Notes under the pieces: generated by a model | Seen by the model: the letters and a program-made list of their open reading frames with translations, nothing else | The model's database searches: none | Told to the model about the DNA's origin: nothing | Part shown: in pieces, positions 7,629 to 16,871 of the stretch | How positions within the stretch are numbered: the stretch's first letter is position 1 | Layout of the letters: each line of letters starts with the position of its first letter | Translations under genes and position numbers: made by a program | From: Pseudonocardia sp. HH130629-09 | GTDB lineage: Bacteria; Actinomycetota; Actinomycetes; Mycobacteriales; Pseudonocardiaceae | DNA length: 64,000 nt | Direction of reading: 5' to 3' | Assembly: GCF_001294645.1 (NCBI RefSeq) | Contig: NZ_CP011868.1 | Coordinates: forward strand, 3,720,001 to 3,784,000

Positions 7629-9071
7629 TCAGACCGGCAGCAGCGCCTGGACGACGTCGGTGAGCTGGGCGGCGGTACGGCACTCGTGCATCGGGAGCAC
7701 CTCGCCGTAGCGGGTGGCGGCCGAGTCCCCGGAGCCCCAGCTGCGCTCGGGCTCGGGGTTGAGCCAGTGCGCGTGCCGGACCCGCCCGGCGATCATCGCC
7801 AAGGCCCGCAGGTTGGGGTCCCGGTAGTTGGTGCGGCCGTCGCCGAGCACCAGCAGCGACGCCTTCGGGGTGAGTGCGTCGCCGTGGTGCTCCAGGAAGT
7901 CTCCGAACGCGCTGCCGTAGTCCGAGTGCCCGTCGAACGCGGTGAGCGTGGCCTCGCGCAGCACCCGCTGCATCACCCCGGACAGCTCCGCACCGGGCTC
8001 GAACAGGTGCGTGACCTCGTCGGTGCGCTCGATGAACGCGAACACCCGCACCTTCGAGAACTGTTCGCGCAGCGCCTGGACCAGCAGCAACGTGAAGTGG
8101 CTGAACCCGGCGACGGACCCGGACACGTCGCACAGCAGCACCAGCTCGGGGCGGCCGGGGCGCCGGACCTTGTGCGCCGGGTCCATCGGCACGCCGCCGG
8201 TGGACATCGACCGGCGCAGCGTGCGGCGCAGGTCGAGCTGTCCGCGGTTCGACCGGCGACGCCGCGCCGACAGCCGCGACGCGAGGCGGCGGGCCAGCGG
8301 CTGCACGGTGCGGCGCAGGTCGGCGAGCTGGGCGGCGTTCGCGGTGAGGAAGTCGACCTGGTCGGTCTGGGTGGGGGTGGTGGTGCGGGCGATCTGCTCG
8401 CGGCCGCGCTGCTCGGCGGTACGGCGGCGGACCTCCTCGCGGACGATGTCGCGGAATCGGGCGATGCGGTCGCGAATCTCGCGGCGGCGGACCTCGGAGA
8501 CGAAGTCGGTGTCCCCCTCCTCGCGCAGCCCGTCGAGGATCCGGGCGAGCAGGGTGTCCGGGGACAGCGCGTTGAGCGCCTGGTAGACCGACCAGTTGGG
8601 CTTGGCCGTCTGCCCGCGGACGCCCTGGCCCGCGGCGCCGGAGTTCCCGATCGCGTCGACGGCGGCGCGGGCGAGCTCGCGCAGGGTCTCCTCGTCGCCG
8701 TCGCGCAACAGGTCGGCGAGGATCTCGCGCAGCGCGTCGACGTCGACCGGGCCCGTGCCCTCGCCGGACTCGTCGTCGATCCGCGGGACGTCGACGTCGG
8801 AGGACCCGGCGCCCAGCGCGGGCGGGAACCACAGGTCGAACAGCGCGTCGAAGGTGTCGCGCTGCCCGGAGCGGCGCAGCAGCGCCGCGGCGAGCCCTTC
8901 CCGCAGCTGGTCGCGGTGCAGCAGGTCGAGGGCGCCGAGCACACGGGCCGCGTCGACGGTCTCCCCCGGGCCGACCGCGACGTGGTGGCGGCGCAGTGCG
9001 GAGACGAAGTCGACGAGGTGCCCGGGCAGGCCGTGCTCCGGGGCGAGCGCGGCGGCGGGCGGGATCGTCAC
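7629..9071 (-). CDS. VWA-domain protein, CoxE-like
   Basis: A 480-residue protein with a C-terminal von Willebrand A domain of the CoxE type. The metal-ion-dependent adhesion motif DVSGSVAG lies near residue 325 (LVLLCDVSGS), and a later LVLGDGRTNYRDP segment contributes the other metal ligands. The first 250 residues are helical and charged. Such proteins partner MoxR AAA+ ATPases in chelatase-like metal insertion or complex remodelling. The MoxR gene lies 1.2 kb upstream on the same strand, with a secreted protease gene between. I use the GTG at 9071 because residues upstream of it are poorly conserved in type and include hairpin sequence. Confidence 0.82.
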   Translation of the reverse strand: MTIPPAAALAPEHGLPGHLVDFVSALRRHHVAVGPGETVDAARVLGALDLLHRDQLREGLAAALLRRSGQRDTFDALFDLWFPPALGAGSSDVDVPRIDDESGEGTGPVDVDALREILADLLRDGDEETLRELARAAVDAIGNSGAAGQGVRGQTAKPNWSVYQALNALSPDTLLARILDGLREEGDTDFVSEVRRREIRDRIARFRDIVREEVRRRTAEQRGREQIARTTTPTQTDQVDFLTANAAQLADLRRTVQPLARRLASRLSARRRRSNRGQLDLRRTLRRSMSTGGVPMDPAHKVRRPGRPELVLLCDVSGSVAGFSHFTLLLVQALREQFSKVRVFAFIERTDEVTHLFEPGAELSGVMQRVLREATLTAFDGHSDYGSAFGDFLEHHGDALTPKASLLVLGDGRTNYRDPNLRALAMIAGRVRHAHWLNPEPERSWGSGDSAATRYGEVLPMHECRTAAQLTDVVQALLPV

Positions 9072-9147
9072 CCGTCCATCATGCGCGACGCGCGCGTGAT
9101 CAGCGAGAGTGGTCGGCCCGCCCGCCACTGTCCGTACATGCGCCGAC

Positions 9148-9210
9148 GCTCCGGTCGAGCCGCCGAGCCACGACCGGAGCGCCGGGGTGCACCGCGGTCC
9201 CACACCGCGG
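9148..9210 (-). terminator. Two hairpins downstream of the protease gene
   Basis: GCTCCGGTCG pairs with CGACCGGAGC (9148-9180), and CCGCGG pairs with CCGCGG (9192-9210). Both lie between the protease stop and the VWA start, arguing against simple read-through. Confidence 0.5.
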
Positions 9211-9220
9211 GAGCTTCCGC

Positions 9221-10090
9221 CTAGAAGGCGGGGTCGATCGGCACCGGCTGCGGGGTGAAGGGGCGGTCGCCCTCGACCAGGCGCAGTGCGCCACCGAGAC
9301 CGCCGGGGCCGTTGGCGTAGTCGAGCATCTTCCGCAGGTCGCTGATGCCGTTCGTGCCGGGCGCCGGGGCCAGGTTCAGGGTCGAGAGCACACCGAGGGC
9401 GCGGCCGTCGGCGGTCAGGTAGCCCGAGCCGGAGTCACCGGGCACGCCCGGCGGGACGGTGATCACGGTGTGTGTCCAGCCGCCACCCGCGGTGCCGGTG
9501 GAGGTGCCGGTCTTGGGCCGCAGTGCACGCACGCCCTGGCGCAGCGAGGAGTTGCCGTAGCCGTAGACGACCCCGCCGGTGGCGACGCCGTCGGCCACCC
9601 CGGTCGGGCCGCCGTAGAACGGCACCGCGGGGCTCGTGCGCGCGGCGTCGTCCGGGGCGAGCTCGACCAGCGCGAAGTCGTTGAACAGGCAGGTGTCCGG
9701 GTCGGTCTCGCCCCGCTCCTGCATGCTCAGCCAGGAGGAGTAGGCGAGCCGGCCCGGTGCGGTGGCGCCCTCGACCTCGACCGGGGTGCCGAGCGGCAAC
9801 GAGTCCGCCTCGCACCCGTCCACGTCGGTGGAACTGCCGGTGCCCGCACAGTGTGCGGCCTGCCCGAGGTAGGTCGCGGACCCGTCGGTGAACACGAAGT
9901 TCGCGGTGCACTGGGCCCCCTCGGACCCGGTGCGGGTCATGACACCCGGGTGCACGTCGATGTCCGGTGCCCCGTCCTGCGCCGACGCGGTGCCGGCGGT
10001 GGCGAGCCCGACCGCGAGCACGGCGCCGGCGGCCAGTGCGGCGCGCAGGAGACGGCGGGCGGTACGGGACGGTTCCGGGAGGGCGGTCAT
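9221..10090 (-). CDS. Secreted trypsin-like serine protease
   Basis: A 289-residue chymotrypsin-fold (S1) protein exported by an N-terminal signal peptide (residues 1-37, cleavage near ASA|QDG). The triad is visible: H80 in QAAHC, D138 in NDFALVEL and S220 in GVPGDSGSGYL. The start at 10090 has GGAGG 9 nt upstream; a longer frame adds 17 residues without SD. Cysteines after H80 and before D138 could form disulfides. It sits between the MoxR and VWA genes on the same strand. Because it is exported while those two are cytosolic, shared function is uncertain. Confidence 0.85.
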   Translation of the reverse strand: MTALPEPSRTARRLLRAALAAGAVLAVGLATAGTASAQDGAPDIDVHPGVMTRTGSEGAQCTANFVFTDGSATYLGQAAHCAGTGSSTDVDGCEADSLPLGTPVEVEGATAPGRLAYSSWLSMQERGETDPDTCLFNDFALVELAPDDAARTSPAVPFYGGPTGVADGVATGGVVYGYGNSSLRQGVRALRPKTGTSTGTAGGGWTHTVITVPPGVPGDSGSGYLTADGRALGVLSTLNLAPAPGTNGISDLRKMLDYANGPGGLGGALRLVEGDRPFTPQPVPIDPAF

Positions 10091-10254
10091 CGGTGGGCCT
10101 CCGGTCGCTGGGGAGCGTGTACCCGGCACAACTCGCGCCACCCGTCCCGGTTACGCCCGGCAGGCCGATCGATCCGATCTTCACTCCATAGGGGCGAGGA
10201 CCTTGACGGCCGATCAGCGGTACGGCATTGGACCGTTCAGCACAGGTGCGCCGT

Positions 10255-11148
10255 TCAGTTCAGCCGGAGCTCGGCGGCGGCCTTGTCGGCGTCGGAGCGG
10301 TGCTTCAGGACGACACCGAGGGTGGCGCGGACGGCGTCGTCGTCGAGGGTGTCGAGGCCGAGCGCGAGCAGGGTCCGGCCCCAGTCGATCGTCTCGGCGA
10401 CGCTCGGGGCCTTGCGCAGCTCCATCGCCCGCAGCACCCGCACGGTGCGCACCAGGGCGTCGGTGAGCTGCTCGGTCAGCTCCGGGACGCGGGTGAGCAC
10501 GATCCGGCGCTCCAGGTCGGCGTCGGGGAAGTCCAGGTGCAGGAACAGGCAGCGGCGCTTGAGCGCCTCGGACAGCTCACGGGTGGAGTTCGAGGTCAGC
10601 AGCACGAACGGGCGCCGGTTCGCGGTGACGGTGCCCAGCTCGGGTATGGAGACCTGGAAGTCGGACAGGACCTCCAGCAGGAGGCCCTCGACCTCGACGT
10701 CGGCCTTGTCGATCTCGTCGATCAGCAGCACGGTCGGGTCGGTGCGCCGGATCGCGGTGAGCAGCGGCCGCGGGAGCAGGAACTCCTCGGAGAACACGTC
10801 GTCGCGGGTGGCGTCCCAGTCCGCGCTGGCCTCGCCGCGCTGCCCGGCGGTGATCCGCAGCAGCTGCTTGGCGTGGTTCCACTCGTAGAGCGCCCGGGCC
10901 TCGTCGATGCCCTCGTAGCACTGCAGGCGCACGAGCCCGGACCCCGTCGCCGCGGCGACGGCCTTGGCCAGCTCGGTCTTCCCGACCCCGGCGGGGCCCT
11001 CGACCAACAGCGGCTTGCCGAGCCGATCGGCGAGGAACACCGTCGTCGCGACGGCGGTCGAGGCCAGGTAGCCCGCGTCGGCGAGCCGGGCGGTCACGTC
11101 CGCCACGGAGCCGAAGACCGGGCGGTGGGCAGGGCTGTCGGACGACAC
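10255..11148 (-). CDS. MoxR-family AAA+ ATPase
   Basis: A 297-residue AAA+ ATPase of the MoxR branch. Walker A is GPAGVGKTE (about residues 46-54), Walker B is VLLIDEIDKAD, and the sensor segment LTSNSTRELSEALKRRCL is typical. MoxR proteins act as chaperone-like ATPases with VWA-domain partners to insert metals or mature complexes. The likely partner is the CoxE-like VWA gene downstream. I chose the GTG at 11148; sequence further upstream is antisense to recQ. It is divergent from recQ with a gap of about 100 bp. Confidence 0.88.
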   Translation of the reverse strand: MSSDSPAHRPVFGSVADVTARLADAGYLASTAVATTVFLADRLGKPLLVEGPAGVGKTELAKAVAAATGSGLVRLQCYEGIDEARALYEWNHAKQLLRITAGQRGEASADWDATRDDVFSEEFLLPRPLLTAIRRTDPTVLLIDEIDKADVEVEGLLLEVLSDFQVSIPELGTVTANRRPFVLLTSNSTRELSEALKRRCLFLHLDFPDADLERRIVLTRVPELTEQLTDALVRTVRVLRAMELRKAPSVAETIDWGRTLLALGLDTLDDDAVRATLGVVLKHRSDADKAAAELRLN

Positions 11149-11247
11149 GCGATCATCCTGCACGCCCGGACCGCCACGCGTCGGACGGGTGGCCCGGTTC
11201 ACATCCCGGCGGCCCGCGTCGGATCGTTGTCGGGGGTCGGGTCCACC

Positions 11248-13359
11248 ATGGGTGCCGTGACCACCGCATCGAGCACCGACCTGCGCGAGCGCGCGGAGAC
11301 CGTCCTGCAGCAGCTGGCCGGGCCGCGGGCCCGGCTGCGCGAGGACCAGTGGACCGCTATCGAGGCGCTGGTCGCCCAGCACCGCCGGGCCCTGGTCGTG
11401 CAGCGCACCGGCTGGGGCAAGTCCGCGGTCTACTTCGTGGCCACCGCGCTGCTGCGTGCCCACGGCGCCGGCCCGACGGTGATCGTGTCACCGCTGCTGG
11501 CGCTCATGCGCAACCAGATCGACGCCGCGATCCGCTCCGGGATCGTGGCGGTCACGGTGAACTCGGCGAACGCCGACGAGTGGGACGCGGTCTACGCCGA
11601 CATCGCGAACGGGGACGTCGACGTGCTGCTCGTGTCCCCCGAGCGGCTCAACAACCCCGACTTCCGCGACCGGGTGCTGCCGAAGCTGGCGGCGAGCGCC
11701 GGGATGCTGGTGGTCGACGAGGCGCACTGCGTGTCCGACTGGGGCCACGACTTCCGGCCGGACTACCGGCGGCTGCGCACGCTGATCGCCGAGCTGCCGT
11801 CGGGGATCCCGGTGCTGGCGACGACGGCGACGGCGAACGACCGGGTCGTCACCGACGTGTCCGAGCAGCTGGGGATGGGGCACGACCAGCAGGACACGCT
11901 GGTGCTGCGCGGGTCGCTGGACCGCGAGTCGCTGCGGCTGGCGGTGGTCCGGCTGCCGTCCCCGGCCCGGCGACTGGCGTGGCTCGCGGCGAAGCTCGAC
12001 GAGATGCCGGGCGCCGGCATCATCTACACCCTCACCGTCCAGGCCGCGGACGACGTGGCCGAGTTCCTGCGCGAGCGCGGGGTCGCGGTGCGCTCCTACT
12101 CCGGGCGCACCGATCCCGAGGACCGCCTGGCTGCCGAGTCCGACCTGATGGAGAACCGGGTGAAGGCCCTGGTCGCGACCTCGGCCCTGGGCATGGGCTT
12201 CGACAAGCCCGACCTCGGGTTCGTCGTGCACCTCGGGGCGCCCGCCTCGCCGGTCGCCTACTACCAGCAGATCGGCCGCGCCGGTCGCGCGCTGGACCGG
12301 GCCGAGGTGGTGCTCCTGCCCGGCCGCGAGGACCGCGACATCTGGGCCTACTTCGCGTCGCTGGCGTTCCCGCCCGAGCCCCTGGTCCGCCAGACCCTCG
12401 CCGTGCTGTCGGACCGGCCCCAGTCCACCGCGTCGATCGAGACCCGCGTCGACCTGTCCCGCACCCGGCTGGAGATGCTGCTCAAGGTCCTCGACGCCGA
12501 CGGCGCCGCGAAGCGGGTCAAGGGCGGCTGGATCGCCACCGGCCGGGAGTGGGTCTACGACACCGAGCGCCACGAGCGCGTGAACGCCGCCCGCCGTGCC
12601 GAGCAGCAGGCGATGCTCGACTACATCGCGACGACCGAGTGCCGGCTGGTGTTCCTGCGCCGCCAGCTCGACGACCCGGACCCGACGCCGTGCGGGCGCT
12701 GCGACACCTGCACCGGCACCGTCTGGTCCGACGAGGTGTCCGCCGACGGCGAGCAGGCCGCCGCCGAGCGCCTGGCCCGGCCCGGGATCGAGGTGGCACC
12801 ACGGAAGATGTGGCCGTCCGGGATGAGGGACATCGGGGTCCCGCTCTCGGGGAAGATCGCCGCGGGCGAGCAGGCCGCCACCGGCCGGGCGATCGGACGG
12901 CTGTCCGACATCGGGTGGGGCACCCGGCTGCGCGAGCTCGTCTCCGGCGGCGACGACCCGGTACCGGCCGACGTGCTCGACGCGCTGGTCCGGGTGCTCG
13001 CCGGGTGGGACTGGGAGCAGCGACCGGTGGGTGTGGTCGGGATCGGCTCGCGGACCCGCCCGCACCAGCTCGACCACCTCGCCCGGCGGATCGCCGAGAT
13101 CGGCAGGCTGCCGCTGCTCGGCACCCTCTCCCCCGTCGGCGAGCGTCCCGCGGCGGCGGAGAACTCGGCCCGGCGGCTGGCCGCGGTGTGGGAGGGGCTC
13201 GACGCCGCCACCGTGCCGGACCTGTCCGGGATCGACGGGCCGGTGCTGCTGGTCGACGACGTCGTCGACTCGGGCTGGACGATGACCGTCGCCGCGCGGG
13301 CGCTGCGGCGGGCCGGGGCGCCGGAGGTGCTGCCGCTCGTGCTGGCCGTCGCCGGGTGA
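11248..13359 (+). CDS. recQ: RecQ-family DNA helicase fused to a phosphoribosyltransferase domain
   Basis: An ATP-dependent 3'-5' helicase of 703 residues. Motif I is RTGWGKS (53-59), the DEAH box is VVDEAHCVSDWGH (about 154-166), and motif VI lies in QQIGRAGR. The RecQ zinc cysteines are near 465-490 (CGRCDTC). The last about 150 residues are a phosphoribosyltransferase-like domain, with the PRPP loop VLLVDDVVDSGWT at about 666-678. RecQ proteins with this tail occur in other actinobacteria; the role of the tail is not established. The ATG at 11248 precedes a possible GTG at 11257. Confidence 0.9.
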   Translation: MGAVTTASSTDLRERAETVLQQLAGPRARLREDQWTAIEALVAQHRRALVVQRTGWGKSAVYFVATALLRAHGAGPTVIVSPLLALMRNQIDAAIRSGIVAVTVNSANADEWDAVYADIANGDVDVLLVSPERLNNPDFRDRVLPKLAASAGMLVVDEAHCVSDWGHDFRPDYRRLRTLIAELPSGIPVLATTATANDRVVTDVSEQLGMGHDQQDTLVLRGSLDRESLRLAVVRLPSPARRLAWLAAKLDEMPGAGIIYTLTVQAADDVAEFLRERGVAVRSYSGRTDPEDRLAAESDLMENRVKALVATSALGMGFDKPDLGFVVHLGAPASPVAYYQQIGRAGRALDRAEVVLLPGREDRDIWAYFASLAFPPEPLVRQTLAVLSDRPQSTASIETRVDLSRTRLEMLLKVLDADGAAKRVKGGWIATGREWVYDTERHERVNAARRAEQQAMLDYIATTECRLVFLRRQLDDPDPTPCGRCDTCTGTVWSDEVSADGEQAAAERLARPGIEVAPRKMWPSGMRDIGVPLSGKIAAGEQAATGRAIGRLSDIGWGTRLRELVSGGDDPVPADVLDALVRVLAGWDWEQRPVGVVGIGSRTRPHQLDHLARRIAEIGRLPLLGTLSPVGERPAAAENSARRLAAVWEGLDAATVPDLSGIDGPVLLVDDVVDSGWTMTVAARALRRAGAPEVLPLVLAVAG

Positions 13360-13405
13360 GGTCTCCCGTGGAGGACGACGCCCGCCGACCGAGCCCTACC
13401 CGTCG

Positions 13406-13411
13406 GTAGGC
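13406..13411 (+). promoter_or_regulatory. -10 element, leaderless type, within a palindrome
   Basis: TAGGCT ends 7 nt before the ATG. It overlaps a hairpin/palindrome (13389-13416: CCGAGCCCTACC, CGTC, GGTAGGCTCGG) that could be a repressor site or the recQ terminator. Confidence 0.45.
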
Positions 13412-13418
13412 TCGGGGC

Positions 13419-13853
13419 ATGAACCCGCCCGACTTCGCACTCAAGGCCATGAACGCGGGCCATCGGCTGCTGATCCGGCTGACCGGCGGGAAGATCGGCC
13501 ACTCGGCGATGGGGATGCCCGTCGTCGAGCTGACCACCCGTGGCCGACGCTCCGGTGAGCCGCGCACGGTGCTGCTCACGGCCCCGCTCCACGGCGACGG
13601 GAAGTACGTCGTCGTCGCCTCCCGGGGCGGCGACGACCGCCACCCCGCCTGGTTCCTCAACCTGCGTGCCGACCCGGACGTCGAGGTCGCCGTCCAGGGC
13701 GGCCCACGGGTGCCGATGCGCGCCCGGATCGCCGACCCGGCCGAGCGGGCGACGCTGTGGCCGCAGGTCACGGAGCGGTACCGCAACTACGCCGGCTACC
13801 AGCGCAGCACCAGCCGGGAGATCCCGCTGGTCCACCTGGAGCCGCACGGCTGA
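13419..13853 (+). CDS. Deazaflavin (F420)-dependent nitroreductase family protein
   Basis: A 144-residue Ddn-like protein (DUF385). This family uses reduced F420 to reduce quinones or nitro compounds, or simply binds F420. The split-barrel core is seen in VVELTTRGRRSGEPRTVLL and the HPAWFLNLRADPDVEV segment, both family hallmarks. Length is normal. It follows recQ by about 60 bp and appears to be leaderless. Confidence 0.88.
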   Translation: MNPPDFALKAMNAGHRLLIRLTGGKIGHSAMGMPVVELTTRGRRSGEPRTVLLTAPLHGDGKYVVVASRGGDDRHPAWFLNLRADPDVEVAVQGGPRVPMRARIADPAERATLWPQVTERYRNYAGYQRSTSREIPLVHLEPHG

Positions 13854-13904
13854 CCGGCCGCGCATCATCAGGGCAGATGATTCCGGGGACCCGGATCACC
13901 TTCG

Positions 13905-13910
13905 TAGGGT
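13905..13910 (+). promoter_or_regulatory. -10 element, leaderless type (BTAD pseudogene)
   Basis: TAGGGT ends 6 nt before the ATG at 13917, so the promoter of the decayed gene may still be active. Confidence 0.4.
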
Positions 13911-13916
13911 CGGCAC

Positions 13917-16380
13917 ATGCCCGGTCCTGCCGTGCCTGTGGAGGCCGTCCCCCCGCAGGCGGCCCCACCGCAGCTCTCGGTCCTCGGCGGTGTGCGGGCG
14001 CGTCGTGACGGCGAGGACCTGGCTCTCGGTGGGCCGCGCCCGCGGGCCCTGCTCGCCGCACTCGTCGTCGCCGCTGGGCGTCCGGCCACCGAGGACCTGC
14101 TGATCGACGCCGTCTGGGACGGGGAGCCCGCCCCGGCCGCGAAGCAGGCGCTGCACACCTACGTCGCCCGGCTGCGGGCCGTCCTGGAGCCCGGACGTAC
14201 GGCCCGCGGGGCCGCGACGGTGCTGGTCCGCGGCAGCGGCGGCTACTCCCTGGCCGTGCGACCCGAGCAGGTCGACGTGTGGGCGATGCGGGAGCTCGCC
14301 GCCCGCGGTGCCACCGCGCTGGCACAGCGACGTCCGCACGAGGCGGTGTCGGTGCTGGACCTCGCGCTCGCCACCGGCGACGGCACCCCCCTTCGGCGAC
14401 CTCGCCGACCGTGCCTTCCTCGCGGCCGAGGTGGCCGCGCTGACCGAGCTGCGCGCCGGGATCCGCGAGGACCGGGCCGCCGCCGCACTCGCCACCGGCG
14501 AGGACCTGACGCTGCTCGACGAGCTGGCCGCGCTCACCACCGAGTTCCCGCTGCGCGAGCGCGCGTGGGCGCTGCGGGCCCGCGCGCTCTACCGCACCGG
14601 GCGCCGGGCCGACGCGCTGGCCGTCCTGCGGACCGCGCGGGACCTGCTCGCCGAGGAGCTCACCGCGCAGGGCGCCGGCCAGCTCCCCGCGGCCCTCGCC
14701 GACAGCTCAGGCCTGCTGGTGCTCGACAACTGCGAGCACGTCCTCGACGCGGTCGCCGAGCTGCTCACGACGCTGCTGCCCGCCTGCCCCGGGGTGCGGG
14801 TGGTCACGACCAGCCGCGAGCCCGTCGACCTGCCGGGGAACAGCTGCGGGAACTCGCGCCGCTGTCCCCCGCCGCGGCCGAGCAGCTGTTCCTGGACCGC
14901 GCGTCGGCCGCGGCACCCGGCGCCACACCGACCGGCGACGACCGGGCGCTCGTCGCCGAGGTCTGCGCCCGGCTCGACCGGCTCCCGCTGGCCGTCGAGC
15001 TGGCCGCCGCCCGCAGCCGCACCCTGTTCGGTCGGGGAGATCGCGGACGCCCTCGACGACCGGTTCTCCCTGCTCGTGGTGGCCGGCCGGGGCAACCCCG
15101 CCCGGCACCGCAGCCTGGAGCGCACGATCGCGCTGTCGGTCGACGACCTCGACCCGGCCGACCGTCGACTGTTCGCCGCGCTGTCGGTGTTCACCGGCGG
15201 GTTCGACGCGGCCGCGGCCGCCGCCGTCGTCGGGGCGCCGGTCCGCGACGGGCTGGCCACCCTCGTCGCGAAGTCCCTGGTCGGCGTCGCCGCCGGTGCG
15301 CCGGGACCACGCCGGTTCGCGCTGCTGGAGACCCTGCGGGCCTTCGGCGACACCCTGCTCGACGACGCCGGGCGGGCCGCTGCCCGCACCGCGCACCGAC
15401 GCTGGGTCCTCGACGTCGTGACCGTGGCCGACGCCGCGTGGCTCGGCCACGACGCGGCCCGCTGGTTCGGGCGGGTCCGCGCCGAGCAGCCGAACGTCCG
15501 GGCCGCCTTGGCCGACGGCCGCACCGCCGCCGTCGACGACGCGCTGCGCCTGGCCGGGGCGCTGGCGGCGGCCGGGCCGGACGCCGACCCGGAGGCCGTC
15601 GGGCTGGCGCACGTCGCCTCCGGACCCCTGCGCTACCTGGCCGGGGACCCGGCGGGCGCGGCCGCCGACGTCGCGGCCGGGCTGGAGCGGGTGGCCCCGG
15701 CCCGGCACCCGACCAAGGTCGCCCGCGGGCTCGCGTTCCGCGCCTACCTGGCGGCGGCGACCGACCCGGCGGCCGCGCAGGCCCTGCTGGGCGAGGCGCT
15801 CGCGGTGTCGCGCGCCGCCGGGGACGGCCCCGGTGAGTCCGAGACGCTGATGGCCGCCGGGCACCTCGCGCGGCTCGGCGGGGACACCGCGACGGCGCTG
15901 GACGTGCTCCGGTCGGCGGTGGCCGTCGCGCGGCGGGCCGGGCACGGGTTCGCCGACGGGTCCTCGCGCTGGCACCTGGTGAAGACCCTGCTCGACCGCG
16001 GTGACGCGGCCGCCGCCCTGGACGAGGCGGAGTCGCTGGTGCGGTTCCTCGGCGGCGAGCCCGACGTGACGTCCTGGCTGGTCGCGACGCACACCCTCGC
16101 GGGCGCGCTGGGGCAGTCCGGGGACGGCGTACGGGGTGCCCGGCTGCTCGGGGCGGTGTCCGCGATCGGCGGCGAGGTCGGCTACCGGCCCGAGGAGATG
16201 GACCCGCAGGACTCCGAGCGCGACGTCGCCCTGGTCCGGGCCGCCCTCGGCGGGTCCGCCGAGCGGTACGCGACCGCGTTCACCGAGGGTGTCGCGGGTG
16301 GGCGGGCGACGGTCGCCGCGGTCCTCGACGAGCTCGGCGACGGCGACGGCGCCGCCCGGGCCGTGGGCCGCAGCGCCTGA
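13917..16380 (+). pseudogene. BTAD-domain (AfsR/SARP-like) transcriptional regulator, multiply frameshifted
   Basis: The parent gene encoded a winged-helix DNA-binding domain (about residues 20-110), a BTAD TPR domain, an NB-ARC-type ATPase and a C-terminal TPR region. Three single-base indels break the frame: an extra C in the run at 14386-14391, a missing G near 14834-14837, and an extra T near 15027. An in-frame loss of roughly 100 residues also appears to have removed the Walker A part of the ATPase: BTAD sequence (LLAEELTAQG) passes directly to the Walker B segment LLVLDNCEHVLD at about 14700. The combined changes make a working protein unlikely. The final frame is open to the TGA at 16380. 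Confidence 0.8.
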
Positions 16381-16552
16381 GCCGGCCCCCGAGGACGAGG
16401 CCGCCCGGTCTCCCCCGGAGCCCGCCGCGGGGGCCGCCGGCACACCCCTGCAAGGCCGCTGCGAGTGAGCTGCCAGTGGTCCACCGCAGAATTCGGCGGT
16501 GTTCGCCCCACCCGCCACCCGGTCCGCCGGGGCCATCACCCGAGGAGACACC

Positions 16553-16833
16553 GTGAACGCCGCCCTGCGCGCCCTCGCCCGGCTCGGCCTCGCCGCCGCC
16601 GCGACGACCACCGTCCTGTTCGGCACCACGGTCTGCAGGACACCGTCGGCTCGCTCGTCGCGCAGAACGCCGGCGTCCCGATCGACGCCACCACCTGCGA
16701 CGGCGACCTCGCCCCCGCCACCGGCCAGGCCGTGGGCTGCCGGGTCACCTCCGGCCAGGACTCGATCGACGTCCGCGCCACCGTGACCGAGATCCAGGGT
16801 GGCCTGGTCAACTTCGACGTCGAGCAGGTCTGA
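16553..16833 (+). pseudogene. DUF4333-like exported protein, frameshifted
   Basis: The GTG start has GAGGAG 5 nt upstream and begins a signal-like stretch (LARLGLAAAATTTVLFGTT). A frame change near 16630-16640 is needed to reach the second half, which in another frame reads TVGSLVAQNAGVPIDATTC, then a Cys-containing GQAVGCRVTSGQ segment and GGLVNFDVEQV. That pattern fits the DUF4333 domain found in actinobacterial lipoproteins. A few bases near TCTGCAGG seem to be missing. It could be a decayed gene or contain a sequence error. Confidence 0.6.
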
Positions 16834-16871
16834 GCCGTGCGCTCACCCGGTCGGCCCACGCCGGGGCCCGC

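Noticed and set aside
6516..9224. A 902-codon hemerythrin fusion
   Set aside because: Beyond about codon 185 the sequence is antisense to a BTAD remnant and the VWA gene; no second domain is visible.
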